Virus record (IMG/VR): IMGVR_UViG_3300005782_000008
Coordinates: 1-43,006 of that record
Origin: a virus
Length of the DNA stretch: 43,006 bases
Direction: 5' to 3' (one strand)
Below the pieces are notes generated by a model. It made no database searches, had not been told where the DNA came from, and saw nothing but the letters and a program-made list of their open reading frames with translations. A program made the position numbers and the translations under genes. This document shows, piece by piece, positions 30,722 to 37,622 of this stretch (positions are counted from its first letter, which is position 1; each line of letters starts with the position of its first letter).

Positions 30722-32643
30722 CACAGTTCTCCTCTTTCCGCGAGCATTTGCATCGCCTCCTGTAGCTCTGCATCTTGGCCCGCACCTTGTTCGGCTCCGC
30801 CCCCCTCAGCTCCCGGTGGCATCAACTGCGGTGCGCCTCGCTGTTGTCCTCCCTGGCCTCCCTGGCCTCCCTGCTGCATCGCTTGCATTTCCATCATTTG
30901 CTGTTGCTGCGCTTCCTGTTCCATCTGCTGGCGTTGCATTCCTTCGACCATCTCCCGCCAATGCGGGAAACTCAATGCCTCCGCCACCGCAGCAAACATG
31001 AACGGAGGCAACCTGGACAACAGCAAGCTGTCTTCCCGCACACGCGCGCGCTCCGCTTCGCGCTCCATTGCGCTACCCTGCTTCAAGACGGGTCGAACCT
31101 CGAACTGTCCCTGCAAATCTTCGCCGGTTATCTCAGGTTCGGCAGTTGTCACTCCTTCGGGCAGTTCCTCACCTACGCGGCCCTCAATCCATTCGCGGTT
31201 GCCTTCGGTCACTTGCATCCGCACGGATACGGGCGCGACGGTGTTGGCGCGCATGATGCGCAGCATGTGTTCGCCCAACTGCATGATGGTCTGCTCAAGC
31301 TGGAACTTCACCGGAATGAGCGGGGTCTGCGACACCTCGGAAGCCAGCGCCAGCGCTCTTGCCGCTGTCTGGCCTTTGAGCATTGCGCTCAAATCCCGGT
31401 GGCCCGAGATGGATTCGATGTCTTCATCTATCTTGGCGAGCAACTGTAAGAAGGCCGGGTCGAAACCGATGCCCCTCTTGTGCTCATACACCTCCCCAGG
31501 TTTTATCTCACGTATGCGGCCGATGGCGGCTTTTTCTTCCTGCTCCAATGATGCGAACATTTCCGGACTCACGAGCGTTTCGGGGATGCCATCGTGAAGC
31601 ATAATCTCAAGCATGTCGTGCATCGCTTCATCGCGCCCATCCTGAGGGTCTATGAGCGGATGAATCATGCTGATGCCCCATAGGTGTTCGGGATGACGCA
31701 GATAGTTGTGCGGGATGATCGGGAATGTCGGATAATCGTAGAGCAGCGGCTCAAGACTCAACACTCCGCCGCGCACCAGCCTCACCATCACGCCGCGCTT
31801 GGCGTATGCTTTGCCGGCATCTTCTGCGCTGTCGTAGTTGTCCACCATATCTTGAATGACCCGCACCGGCAGCTTTCTCGTTTTTATCAGCTTCTTCAGT
31901 TCGACCGTAACCAGCTTGTCCAGACTCGGCAACTGCCGCAGATATGCCCGCACGATAGTTTCATGGGTGTCGGCTTTCTCCCCTACGATAATGATGTTGT
32001 TCTCGACTTCCCCAACCTGCTTCATCCATTCCCAATCCACACCGTAGTTGTCATCATGCTCCAGGTCTCGCCAGCCAGGGTAGAAAATGTCGAGTTGCGC
32101 CTGGGTGGTATCCTCAAGCACTATCACATAGCGCAAATCCTCGGCTGTCCGCGCTTCCGGGTCATGCGCAACACTGTTCACATCGTGGACAAAGAGTGCA
32201 ATCCCGCCCGGGGCTGTGGGACGAGCCGGGTCAGGATGGTATGCGCATTCCAACCATGACAACCCATCCCTCACCGCGACCTGCGCCAGTGAATGCAGAC
32301 GGTAAATGAATCCGCCCTCGCCCCAAATGTCCGCTGCACGCCGCGACAGCGCCTCTCCAAGTGCCGGAGGCTGTCCCTCTTTCGGCATGTATTCAACTGC
32401 GGGTTCCGTGGAGGAGATGATTCCTACTGTCGCATTGTACTTGGGAAAGATCTTATTGTGATGCCGCTTCATTGTCTCGCGGCCGCGCTTGTCAACTGTC
32501 TTGTCCTGAAATTCGGTCTGATGGGTAAACTCGCGATAGATTTTGATATTTTCCCGGTGTTCCGTGCCATCGTTCGATGACATCTCCAGACACCGGCGTA
32601 CAAGGGCGGATAAACGCTCGTACTCGGTTTTCTCTGTTATCAT
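30721..32643 (-). CDS. Portal protein
   Basis: This 640-residue protein forms the likely packaging ring. Typical portal features are the N-terminal helices with HHNKIFPKYNATVGIISS, the DGLSWLECAYHPD block, FPIIPHNYLRHPEHLWGISMI with PLIDPQDGRDEAMHDML, and the long helix region RDLSAMLKGQTAARALALASE. The C-terminus is a Gln/Met/Gly-rich low-complexity tail (QQQQMMEMQAMQQGGQGGQGG) ending acidic. The start at 32643 follows AGGGAGTCGCGCGG and lies just downstream of a good promoter and a dyad operator. Confidence 0.85.
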   Translation of the reverse strand: MITEKTEYERLSALVRRCLEMSSNDGTEHRENIKIYREFTHQTEFQDKTVDKRGRETMKRHHNKIFPKYNATVGIISSTEPAVEYMPKEGQPPALGEALSRRAADIWGEGGFIYRLHSLAQVAVRDGLSWLECAYHPDPARPTAPGGIALFVHDVNSVAHDPEARTAEDLRYVIVLEDTTQAQLDIFYPGWRDLEHDDNYGVDWEWMKQVGEVENNIIIVGEKADTHETIVRAYLRQLPSLDKLVTVELKKLIKTRKLPVRVIQDMVDNYDSAEDAGKAYAKRGVMVRLVRGGVLSLEPLLYDYPTFPIIPHNYLRHPEHLWGISMIHPLIDPQDGRDEAMHDMLEIMLHDGIPETLVSPEMFASLEQEEKAAIGRIREIKPGEVYEHKRGIGFDPAFLQLLAKIDEDIESISGHRDLSAMLKGQTAARALALASEVSQTPLIPVKFQLEQTIMQLGEHMLRIMRANTVAPVSVRMQVTEGNREWIEGRVGEELPEGVTTAEPEITGEDLQGQFEVRPVLKQGSAMEREAERARVREDSLLLSRLPPFMFAAVAEALSFPHWREMVEGMQRQQMEQEAQQQQMMEMQAMQQGGQGGQGGQQRGAPQLMPPGAEGGGAEQGAGQDAELQEAMQMLAERGEL

Positions 32644-32655
32644 CCGCGCGACTCC

Positions 32656-32672
32656 CTACACTATCTGTGTAG
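32656..32672. promoter_or_regulatory. Dyad CTACAC-5-GTGTAG (operator candidate)
   Basis: CTACACTATCTGTGTAG is a perfect 6-bp dyad around TATCT, placed between the predicted transcription start (about 32681) and the portal ribosome site. A near-copy, CTACACTATTTGTGAAG, occurs at 35648-35664 in the divergent region. This suggests a common regulator of late transcription. Confidence 0.5.
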
Positions 32673-32687
32673 TGCCTGTCTGCGCGG

Positions 32688-32715
32688 ACTATACAATATG
32701 TGGAGCGTTTGTCAA
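32688..32715 (-). promoter_or_regulatory. Sigma70-like promoter for the portal/capsid operon
   Basis: On the minus strand, a perfect -35 TTGACA (32715-32710) and -10 TATAGT (32693-32688) are separated by 16 bases. An A/T-rich tract (CAAAAAAATATTTTCGC) lies upstream, like an UP element. It drives the portal and the genes after it; the small gene at 32744 ends just upstream. Confidence 0.75.
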
Positions 32716-32743
32716 GGGGCAAAGCGAAAATATTTTTTTGAGA

Positions 32744-33013
32744 TTATGGCCGTTTGACCATTTTGAGGTTCTCGCGCGCAACCAGAATATGAACGCAGTG
32801 AGTCAAGCCCTTTGCTATCGTCAATGCTTCCTCCGGAGTCATGTACGCGCTCTGATGTGATGTCAAGCTCTTGTATTCAAGCCGCACACAATCAGGTTTG
32901 TAGCTGATGGTAGGGCCGGGATTGTGAACAATCCCGACACGCATGTAGGTGCCGCGAGCACCGGGCTGCGAGTATTCCCAGATGGTGCGCTGGCGTTTAC
33001 GCTTCTTCTTCAT
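32744..33013 (-). CDS. Small hypothetical protein
   Basis: This 89-residue protein starts at 33013 after AAAGGATGAAAC. The N-terminus is very basic (MKKKRKRQRTIWEY), followed by beta-like segments (TYMRVGIVHNP, CVRLEYKSL) and a helix (PEEALTIAKGLTHCVHILVA). It lies between terminase and portal, outside the portal promoter. It may bind DNA; it is not recognised. Confidence 0.5.
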   Translation of the reverse strand: MKKKRKRQRTIWEYSQPGARGTYMRVGIVHNPGPTISYKPDCVRLEYKSLTSHQSAYMTPEEALTIAKGLTHCVHILVARENLKMVKRP

Positions 33014-33024
33014 GTTTCATCCTT

Positions 33025-34602
33025 TCAGAACCATCTCACGCCTGTGCCGCTCCCGCTCTTCTGCGGCACCGCCCGCTTGCGCTCGCTCTTCCTCTGCGCC
33101 TCGACCCGCTTGTATGTCTCATACAACTGCCGCTGATACTCATGCACATCCAAATCCCGGCGTCTCGGCCGACCCGGCAACTCCGTGTGCGCCTGGATCG
33201 CCAGCGCCAGCCCTATCACCCTATCATCATTCACACCACGCGCCGCCTGCGGCTTCCCCTTATCCGTGATGAGAAAGTTCCGCAGTTCATATTCCAGCGC
33301 CGCATCAGACACCTTCAACTCATCTTCCTGCGCCGCCACCCGCAGGTTACTCATCAGCAGTTCCCGCGCCGCCTGCGTTGTGCGCCAAGGCTTGTAATCC
33401 TCCATCCCATATGTCTCGCGCCGGTACGCATAGCTGTGTTTCAGATACTCCTGCACCGCCTCACCCGGCCCCGGGCCGGCCTCCAGCCACACGAACGCAT
33501 CGTTCCACTTCCGCCCCATCTCCGCCAGCACAGCCGCAAATGTCTTGTAGTTCGGATGCCCCACAAACGCCCCCACCTGCCGCATCTCCAGCCTGTCCAG
33601 CACTACCGCTGTGCTCCGCGACCCCTTCTCGCTGTCCCCTGCCGCATCCGCCCCTATCACATACCTCGTGCGGTAAGCATCCCCCTTGCTCACCTCGCCC
33701 CACATCGTTATCTCTTCTCCGCATTCCAGCCGGTGCTTCCGCCCCTCTATCACACTCGCGCATATCCGCTGCAAGGTCGGATGTCCCAGAAAGCTCGCCG
33801 TCCCACCACTCGCAAACTGCCCCAACACCCGCCGCCGCCATTCCGGGTGCGCCTCGGTCCAATGCTTGCGCATGTCCTCGACCCATTTTCGGCTCACCGC
33901 GCCCGAAATCACCTCTTGCCCTGTCTTCACGTTCGGATGGTCAAGTGCGCTCATGTAGAACGAGCGCCAGCCCGTCGCCTTGCCTAAATCGGTGAAAGCC
34001 TCGTAGAACCGCCCTTCCGGCCCCTCAGGGTTCCCTATCGCCAGCCACCGGCACCTCGGCGTCGCCATCAGCGAGTTCGCCGCATCCCACCGCCCCTCGG
34101 GTATCCCCGCAGCTTCATCGAACACCACAAGCACATCAGGAGCATGATACCCCTGCATACTCACCGCCCGCTCCGGACTCAGCCCGACCATGTGGCTCCG
34201 TGCAAGCAGTTTTCCGCTGCTCGATACGAACGGCATATACACATCCATCGCTTTCCGCAGCTTCGGCACATTCAAATCCAGCCGCCGCCTCAAATACAGC
34301 CGCCTCACTTCGCCCCACAGCACATCCTTCAACTGCTCTTTCTGTGTCGCCGTCGTAACCACGTTCGATCCCGGCCGCATCTGCGCAAACCACCACATCA
34401 ACAGCGCCGCCATAAACGTTTTCCCGCTCGTATGGCACGCCGATACCGCCGTTTTCTGCCCGCTCACCACCATCTGCGCGATTCGTTCCTGGTCAGGGGT
34501 GTAATGCTCGATTCCAAATACTATCTTGCCATAAAGCAGGGGGTCATCCCGCAATTTTGCCAGACTCGCCCCAATTCCAGCCTCAATCGCCGCCTCACCC
34601 AC
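33025..34602 (-). CDS. Terminase large subunit
   Basis: This 525-residue packaging motor starts at GTG 34602 after AAGGGGG. The ATPase part has Walker A-like ACHTSGKT (55-62; the first Gly of the consensus is Ala), then VVTTATQKEQLKDVLWGEV and Walker B DVLVVFDEAAG (156-166). The nuclease part begins YVIGADAAGDSEKGSRSTAVVLD and ends with a likely acidic site in ARGVNDDRVIGLALA. The basic C-terminal tail may contact the portal. Gene order (small subunit, large subunit, then portal) is normal. Confidence 0.9.
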   Translation of the reverse strand: MGEAAIEAGIGASLAKLRDDPLLYGKIVFGIEHYTPDQERIAQMVVSGQKTAVSACHTSGKTFMAALLMWWFAQMRPGSNVVTTATQKEQLKDVLWGEVRRLYLRRRLDLNVPKLRKAMDVYMPFVSSSGKLLARSHMVGLSPERAVSMQGYHAPDVLVVFDEAAGIPEGRWDAANSLMATPRCRWLAIGNPEGPEGRFYEAFTDLGKATGWRSFYMSALDHPNVKTGQEVISGAVSRKWVEDMRKHWTEAHPEWRRRVLGQFASGGTASFLGHPTLQRICASVIEGRKHRLECGEEITMWGEVSKGDAYRTRYVIGADAAGDSEKGSRSTAVVLDRLEMRQVGAFVGHPNYKTFAAVLAEMGRKWNDAFVWLEAGPGPGEAVQEYLKHSYAYRRETYGMEDYKPWRTTQAARELLMSNLRVAAQEDELKVSDAALEYELRNFLITDKGKPQAARGVNDDRVIGLALAIQAHTELPGRPRRRDLDVHEYQRQLYETYKRVEAQRKSERKRAVPQKSGSGTGVRWF

Positions 34603-34605
34603 AAA

Positions 34606-35022
34606 TCAACCCCCTTCAGACATCTGGTCCGCAATCAACTGCCCCAAGCTCCCCATCTCCTCCTTCGGCCCTGCCCCATCGTTCAGCCCCATCACCCTGT
34701 CCCGCGCCGCCAGCACCATCCGCTGCTCCGCCACCAGCTTCCGCCTCTCATCCACATTCCCCGCATCCGCCTCCATGTCCCGCAGCCGCTCCAAAAGCGC
34801 CTCATAGCTCGCCACCGCCTGCTTCCGCGCCTCTTCCCCCACCCCCGCACTCACCAACCCCAACGCGGCCTCCCATGTCCGCCCCGCTGCCGCCCGGCCA
34901 CACTCCCATTTCAACCGGCAAGCCTCTATGAACCGCAGATGCGTCATCCCCCCAGCTATCTTCCCTATCGCCCACTCCACCTGCTCATCCAACTCTATGT
35001 CCCATCGCTCACCCTGCGCCAT
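34606..35022 (-). CDS. Terminase small subunit-like protein
   Basis: The protein has 138 residues from ATG 35022, which follows GGAGGGCGAGTG; a more distal start at 35052 would lie at or before the predicted transcription start. It begins MAQGERWDIELDEQVEWAIG and has a helix-turn-helix-like stretch (THLRFIEACRLKWECGRAAAGRTWEAAL), then a long coiled coil (EALLERLRDMEADAGNVDERRKL). Position before the large subunit supports the call. It would recognise the packaging site. Confidence 0.65.
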   Translation of the reverse strand: MAQGERWDIELDEQVEWAIGKIAGGMTHLRFIEACRLKWECGRAAAGRTWEAALGLVSAGVGEEARKQAVASYEALLERLRDMEADAGNVDERRKLVAEQRMVLAARDRVMGLNDGAGPKEEMGSLGQLIADQMSEGG

Positions 35023-35052
35023 CACTCGCCCTCCACCCGCCCATATACCCAT

Positions 35053-35081
35053 ACCCTACCACATGCCCCCGCCCCTGTCAA
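35053..35081 (-). promoter_or_regulatory. Sigma70-like promoter for the terminase operon
   Basis: On the minus strand, TTGACA (35081-35076) and TAGGGT (35058-35053) are 17 bases apart. The predicted start near 35046 gives a short leader to the terminase ATG at 35022. The G-containing -10 resembles the promoter at 3111 (TAGGAT). Confidence 0.55.
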
Positions 35082-35164
35082 CCCCTATACCCCACAAAAT
35101 CCCCAAAATCCCCAAATTACCCGAATTCCGCATTTGCCCCGTCTCTCAAATACCCAAATTACCC
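35082..35164 (-). repeat. G-run tract with direct repeats upstream of the terminase promoter
   Basis: Read on the minus strand, this stretch has many runs of three or four G separated by short A/T-rich loops (GGGG at the TATA, TTTTGT and ATTTT spacers), enough for a G-quadruplex. On the plus strand CCCAAATTACCC occurs at 35111-35122 and 35153-35164, 42 bases apart (four helical turns). It may be a regulatory or packaging-recognition site. Confidence 0.5.
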
Positions 35165-35291
35165 AAAATCCAGAATTGTGCTTTGTCTCGTCCTTGCTTA
35201 TATCTCATGGGTACCGGGGGGTGGCACCGAGGGTCGGGTCGCGCACGCACACCCCCTCGCGCGCGCACGTGCACACCCCACACCCGCGCAC

Positions 35292-35320
35292 GCACGCTTC
35301 CTATCCACGCGAAAGCGTGC
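35292..35320. repeat. Inverted repeat GCACGCTT-13-AAGCGTGC
   Basis: GCACGCTT (35292-35299) and AAGCGTGC (35313-35320) form a perfect 8-bp dyad whose 13-base centre contains CTATCCACG, a DnaA-box-like sequence. It lies in the intergenic region between the divergent arms. Confidence 0.55.
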
Positions 35321-35354
35321 ACGCTCTCCACACGTTTTCCACAACTTATCCACA
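35301..35354 (+). other. DnaA-box cluster (possible origin or regulatory site)
   Basis: A perfect consensus DnaA box TTATCCACA is at 35346-35354. TTTTCCACA (35335-35343) also fits TTWTNCACA, and CTATCCACG (35301-35309) is a weaker match; all are in the same direction. They lie in the 0.9-kb region between the divergent arms, with AT-richer DNA to the right. Host DnaA may act here in replication or in promoter control. Confidence 0.55.
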
Positions 35355-35647
35355 TTACGCTTGTGATGCTCAAAATCTGCACAATTCCCCCGGTTCCTCT
35401 TTAGGCCGGTTCCAATCTCTTTCTCCCGTTTCCTCTCCCTCCCCTCTATCATACCACCACGACAAAAAACGCCCCTATATAATGTAGCGCGCGCGTCTTT
35501 ACTGTAGTTAAGTATTATGTGTGTATCTTTTAGGAAACGAATGATCTGGATGGTGGTGGTCGGCGGGGTCAGTAGGGAATGTGGATCGCGAGAGGAACGA
35601 GATATCCGGCATATATGGTGATATTTTTTTTAGTTTTGGGGGAGTGA

Positions 35648-35664
35648 CTACACTATTTGTGAAG
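35648..35664. promoter_or_regulatory. Second CTACAC-type dyad (operator candidate)
   Basis: CTACACTATTTGTGAAG matches the dyad at 32656-32672 in 15 of 17 positions. It lies about 34 bases upstream of the weak plus-strand -35 candidate at 35698. A shared regulator could therefore act on both arms. Confidence 0.45.
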
Positions 35665-35751
35665 TAGCCAGGTGTGTTGGTATTACACCACTAGATATTG
35701 ATTGTGCAATTACTTGTGGGGGATAGTTTCAATGGGTGTGGGTATATATGC

Positions 35752-35771
35752 TATGGTGTGCCACCACCATA
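35752..35771. repeat. Inverted repeat TATGGTG-6-CACCATA
   Basis: TATGGTG (35752-35758) and CACCATA (35765-35771) form a perfect 7-bp dyad with a 6-base centre. It lies just downstream of the weak plus-strand promoter candidate, so it could be an operator or an RNA hairpin. Confidence 0.45.
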
Positions 35772-35841
35772 TATGGGCATCGTGGCCGAAATCACTCCCT
35801 AATTACGAGAGCGCGAGGCAATCCAAATGAACAGACACAGG

Positions 35842-35914
35842 GATACGGGGTGCAGCCGCCGAACTGCCGGCAGACCTGCCGGAGCTTCGCGTTCTCTCAA
35901 GCTGCACCCCTATC
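35842..35914 (+). ncRNA. Structured leader before the first right-arm gene
   Basis: GATA (35842-35845) plus GGGGTGCAGC (35847-35856) pair with GCTGCACCCC (35901-35910) plus TATC (35911-35914), with one bulged C: a 14-bp closing stem. Inside it CCGGCA and TGCCGG (35867-35882) form a hairpin with loop GACC. The ribosome site AAGGAG follows 8 bases later. It may control translation of the first right-arm gene. No known RNA class is recognised. Confidence 0.5.
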
Positions 35915-35935
35915 ATAAGTGAAGGAGTAGAACCC

Positions 35936-36130
35936 GTGAAATTCTGTGAACGTTGTGGAATCGAGATCGCCACAAAAGACGGCGACAACCTGTGTACTGA
36001 TTGCGGCGAGGCAAAAGCGAACGGCAAGCGCTTGAACAGGCGCAAGCAGCGACAGGAACGGGAGGCAACTCTGCGCGACTTGGGACTCGTGAAAGTACAC
36101 GGTGCCCTTGGCGGCACCTACTGGGAGTAG
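35936..36130 (+). CDS. Small zinc-finger protein (LGGTYWE family)
   Basis: This 64-residue protein starts at GTG 35936 after AAGGAG. It has CERC and CTDC (a four-cysteine site in the first 23 residues), a basic middle (RLNRRKQRQERE), and ends DLGLVKVHGALGGTYWE. From memory, small phage proteins with this ending are common. It is the first gene of the right arm, so an early regulatory role is plausible, but function is unknown. Confidence 0.65.
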   Translation: MKFCERCGIEIATKDGDNLCTDCGEAKANGKRLNRRKQRQEREATLRDLGLVKVHGALGGTYWE

Positions 36131-36135
36131 AGGCT

Positions 36136-36213
36136 GTGAGCAAGCTGAACTGGGCCAACCTGAGTAAACAGGAACGCGCCCGATACATGTTCCTGCAAAC
36201 GCGCCCAGCATGA
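36136..36213 (+). CDS. Possible very small protein
   Basis: A 25-residue frame runs from GTG 36136 to TGA 36211-36213, after GGGAGTAGAGGCT. The product (MSKLNWANLSKQERARYMFL and five more residues) has plausible composition and the preceding gene's stop lies just upstream. The size makes the call uncertain. Confidence 0.4.
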   Translation: MSKLNWANLSKQERARYMFLQTRPA

Positions 36214-36239
36214 CGGCCGACAAGGCGAAGTGAAACACA

Positions 36240-36270
36240 CGCGCGCCGGTGCGCGCAGGCTTGGAAGGAG
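36240..36270 (+). repeat. Hairpin plus ribosome site, first type (copy 1)
   Basis: GCGCGC (36241-36246), loop CGGT, GCGCGC (36251-36256) form a 6-bp hairpin followed by AGGCTTGGAAGGAG and the gene at 36278. A close copy occurs at 38242-38275 (CGCGCGC, loop TGAT, GCGCGCG, then GGCTATGGACAAGGAGG). Sequence similarity runs through hairpin and ribosome site. Confidence 0.6.
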
Positions 36271-36277
36271 ACGAGAC

Positions 36278-36502
36278 ATGGAGAAGAACGTGGAACAAAT
36301 GACCGGGACCGAGTACATCGAAGGCTATGGGGATAATCCAGGAATGAACACTTGGTTGCGAAGTGCATCGAAAGCCGACATTACGAGATGGGCAAAACAA
36401 GTCGCCCCGCACATACGGCGAAGCGAAGGAATTTCCATCACTTCCGTCACCTCATTGATTCAGGCCGCGTTTGAGCGGGCTGCGCAGTTGCGGGCGCGGT
36501 AG
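36278..36502 (+). CDS. Small hypothetical protein
   Basis: This 74-residue protein starts at ATG 36278 with GGAAGGAG 8 bases upstream. The sequence GTEYIEGYGDNPGMNTWLRSASKADITRWAKQV is helical and ends in a basic, possibly DNA-binding helix (IQAAFERAAQLRAR). It is not recognised. Its TAG stop is the first three bases of the repeated hairpin module. Confidence 0.55.
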   Translation: MEKNVEQMTGTEYIEGYGDNPGMNTWLRSASKADITRWAKQVAPHIRRSEGISITSVTSLIQAAFERAAQLRAR

Positions 36503-36574
36503 CCCGTCCCTCCGGGCGTCCCTCCCTGGGGCGCCTCCAGGGGCGCGCTATACCAGCGCGCAATGAGGAAGGAG
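36500..36574 (+). repeat. Double-hairpin ribosome-site module, copy A (divergent)
   Basis: Begins TAGCCCGTCCCTCCGG like copies B and C, then diverges in sequence but keeps two hairpins: GGCGTCCC-5-GGGGCGCC (36515-36535) and GCGCGCT-5-AGCGCGC (36543-36561). It ends in AAGGAG (36569-36574) before the gene at 36583. Structure is kept while bases differ. Confidence 0.6.
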
Positions 36575-36582
36575 AATGAGAG

Positions 36583-36930
36583 ATGGAAAAGGCAATCACG
36601 GTAGATGCGGCAGAGGCGAGACGCTGTCGCAAGCGACGGGCAGAGGCGATAGACCGGCTCGCCTCGTGGGATCATGCGATCCTGTACGTGGATGCCGCGC
36701 GCGAAGTGGCGGAAGCGCTCGGCGCTTCGGCGGACTGCGTGCCAGTACGGCGCTTCACCGGCGAGCAACTCTACAGCGGCAAAGCGAATGACGGCGTAGA
36801 CGCTGCGGAACTCGCGCGCGCAATCTGCGACGCTCTTGAAGTGCCTTACGTCCACCAGCACGGACGTGGCTCGCAACTGCGGATGTGCATCACGGCATTG
36901 CGCGAGGAGGAGGCGAGCTACCGCAAGTAG
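36583..36930 (+). CDS. Hypothetical protein
   Basis: This 115-residue protein starts at ATG 36583 after GAAGGAGAATGAGAG. It is Ala/Arg-rich and mostly helical (EARRCRKRRAEAIDRLASWDHA, AAELARAICDALEVPYVHQ), with a basic N-terminal region. It is not recognised. Its TAG begins hairpin module B. Confidence 0.55.
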   Translation: MEKAITVDAAEARRCRKRRAEAIDRLASWDHAILYVDAAREVAEALGASADCVPVRRFTGEQLYSGKANDGVDAAELARAICDALEVPYVHQHGRGSQLRMCITALREEEASYRK

Positions 36931-37005
36931 CCCGTCCCTCCGGCGCTCGGCAGTCGCCGGGCGCTCAAGGGGCGCGCTGCGATACGCGGGGCGCAAGGGA
37001 AGGAG
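36928..37005 (+). repeat. Double-hairpin ribosome-site module, copy B
   Basis: A 78-base element nearly identical to copy C. Hairpin 1 is GCGCTCGGC, loop AGTC, GCCGGGCGC (36943-36964). Hairpin 2 pairs GCGCGCTGCG with CGCGGGGCGC (36972-36994) with one G-G mismatch. It ends in AAGGAG (37000-37005) before the gene at 37012. Confidence 0.8.
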
Positions 37006-37011
37006 AAAGAT

Positions 37012-37209
37012 ATGGCAGAACGAGAACAGTATGTTGCAACCTTGGTACATGTGGAGGAGAAGGTGTTGAGCGATGAAAGCGTTGTTCATGATGTGCACGT
37101 CACGCTGGACGATGACGAGCATATCACGTTCCACGCAATCAGCGCGGGTGCCGCGCGTGCGCTGGGATGCGCGCTCCGCACAGCAATTCGTAAGTGGACG
37201 TGCGATTGA
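37012..37209 (+). CDS. Small hypothetical protein
   Basis: This 65-residue protein starts at ATG 37012 with AAGGAGAAAGAT. It is beta-rich in its first part (EQYVATLVHVEEKVLSDE, VHDVHVTLDDDEHITFHAI), then a helix (SAGAARALGCALRTAIRKW). It is not recognised. Hairpin modules lie on both sides. Confidence 0.55.
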   Translation: MAEREQYVATLVHVEEKVLSDESVVHDVHVTLDDDEHITFHAISAGAARALGCALRTAIRKWTCD

Positions 37210-37213
37210 GTCG

Positions 37214-37290
37214 TAGCCCGTCCCTCCGGCGCTCGGCAGTCGCCGGGCGCTCAAGGGGCGCGCTGCGATACGCGGGGCGCAAGGAAGGAG
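37214..37290 (+). repeat. Double-hairpin ribosome-site module, copy C
   Basis: This 77-base copy matches copy B except for one missing base near the 3' end. Hairpins lie at 37229-37250 and 37258-37280, and AAGGAG at 37285-37290 serves the gene at 37300. The leading TAG is here not the stop of the gene before it (that stop is TGA 37207-37209), so the module was probably copied in from a place where TAG was the stop. Confidence 0.8.
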
Positions 37291-37299
37291 TACAGGGAT

Positions 37300-37539
37300 A
37301 TGACAGCAGAACAAATAGCGATTGAGAACGCGCGGGCGTTCCGGCGGCTGGTAGACGAGCTTGAGCGCAACGTGCCGGAGTTGCCAGAGCACAAGGAAGC
37401 GCGCAAGCGCGACCTCGCGGATATACTGGAGCGGCTCCACTGTTCCAAAGCCGGACAACCAGGGCACACCTACTGCGGCTCTTGCGAAACGCACCGAACG
37501 CCGCGCGTAGTGTGTGGTTGCCGTTTCGTTGCAAAGTAA
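37300..37539 (+). CDS. Small Cys-rich hypothetical protein
   Basis: This 79-residue protein starts at ATG 37300. An N-terminal helix (ENARAFRRLVDELERNVPEL) is followed by a cysteine-rich end (CSKAGQPGHTYCGSCETHR, VVCGC), which probably binds zinc. It is not recognised. Confidence 0.55.
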   Translation: MTAEQIAIENARAFRRLVDELERNVPELPEHKEARKRDLADILERLHCSKAGQPGHTYCGSCETHRTPRVVCGCRFVAK

Positions 37540-37622
37540 AGGAGCAAGCGAAGGCAAGCAACCAAGGGCACCGCGCGCGTGCGTAGTGCTTGCGGTTGCA
37601 CAGAGTGAAGGAGAAACAGAGC
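37540..37622 (+). other. Intergenic leader with GC-rich potential stems
   Basis: The gap holds GCAAGC...GCTTGC and GCAACC...GGTTGC complementary pairs around a GC-rich core (GCACCGCGCGCGTGC), then GAAGGAG before ATG 37623. It also contains GAGCAAGCGAAGGC (37542-37555), repeated at 38589-38602, within a 17-base repeat seen at 37544-37560 and 38633-38649. Confidence 0.5.

Larger units (their letters stand above)
35355..35841. other. Gene-free divergent intergenic region
   Basis: No convincing gene is seen. The region holds a pyrimidine tract (about 35415-35450), a perfect TATAAT at 35478-35483 without a good -35 box, T-rich and A/T-rich stretches near 35630, and the palindrome CCATATATGG at 35767-35776. 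A weak plus-strand promoter candidate is TTGATT (35698-35703), 18-base spacer, GATAGT (35722-35727). It lies roughly 200 bases before the first right-arm gene. Confidence 0.5.

Noticed and set aside
35478-35483. Perfect TATAAT as a promoter
   Set aside because: No acceptable -35 box at 16-18 bases and no extended -10; kept only as a note in the intergenic entry.
34144-35487. Long plus-strand open frame (447 codons) opposite the terminase genes
   Set aside because: It is His/Pro/Arg-rich, has no ribosome site or family motif, and lies antisense to two clear terminase genes and their promoter; it is a composition artefact of GC-rich coding DNA.
35736-35918. Short plus-strand frame in the divergent region
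   Set aside because: No ribosome site, and it overlaps the inverted repeat and structured leader; protein composition is not convincing.
36500-37290. CRISPR array
   Set aside because: There are only three copies, they are separated by genes, carry ribosome sites and have no uniform spacers.
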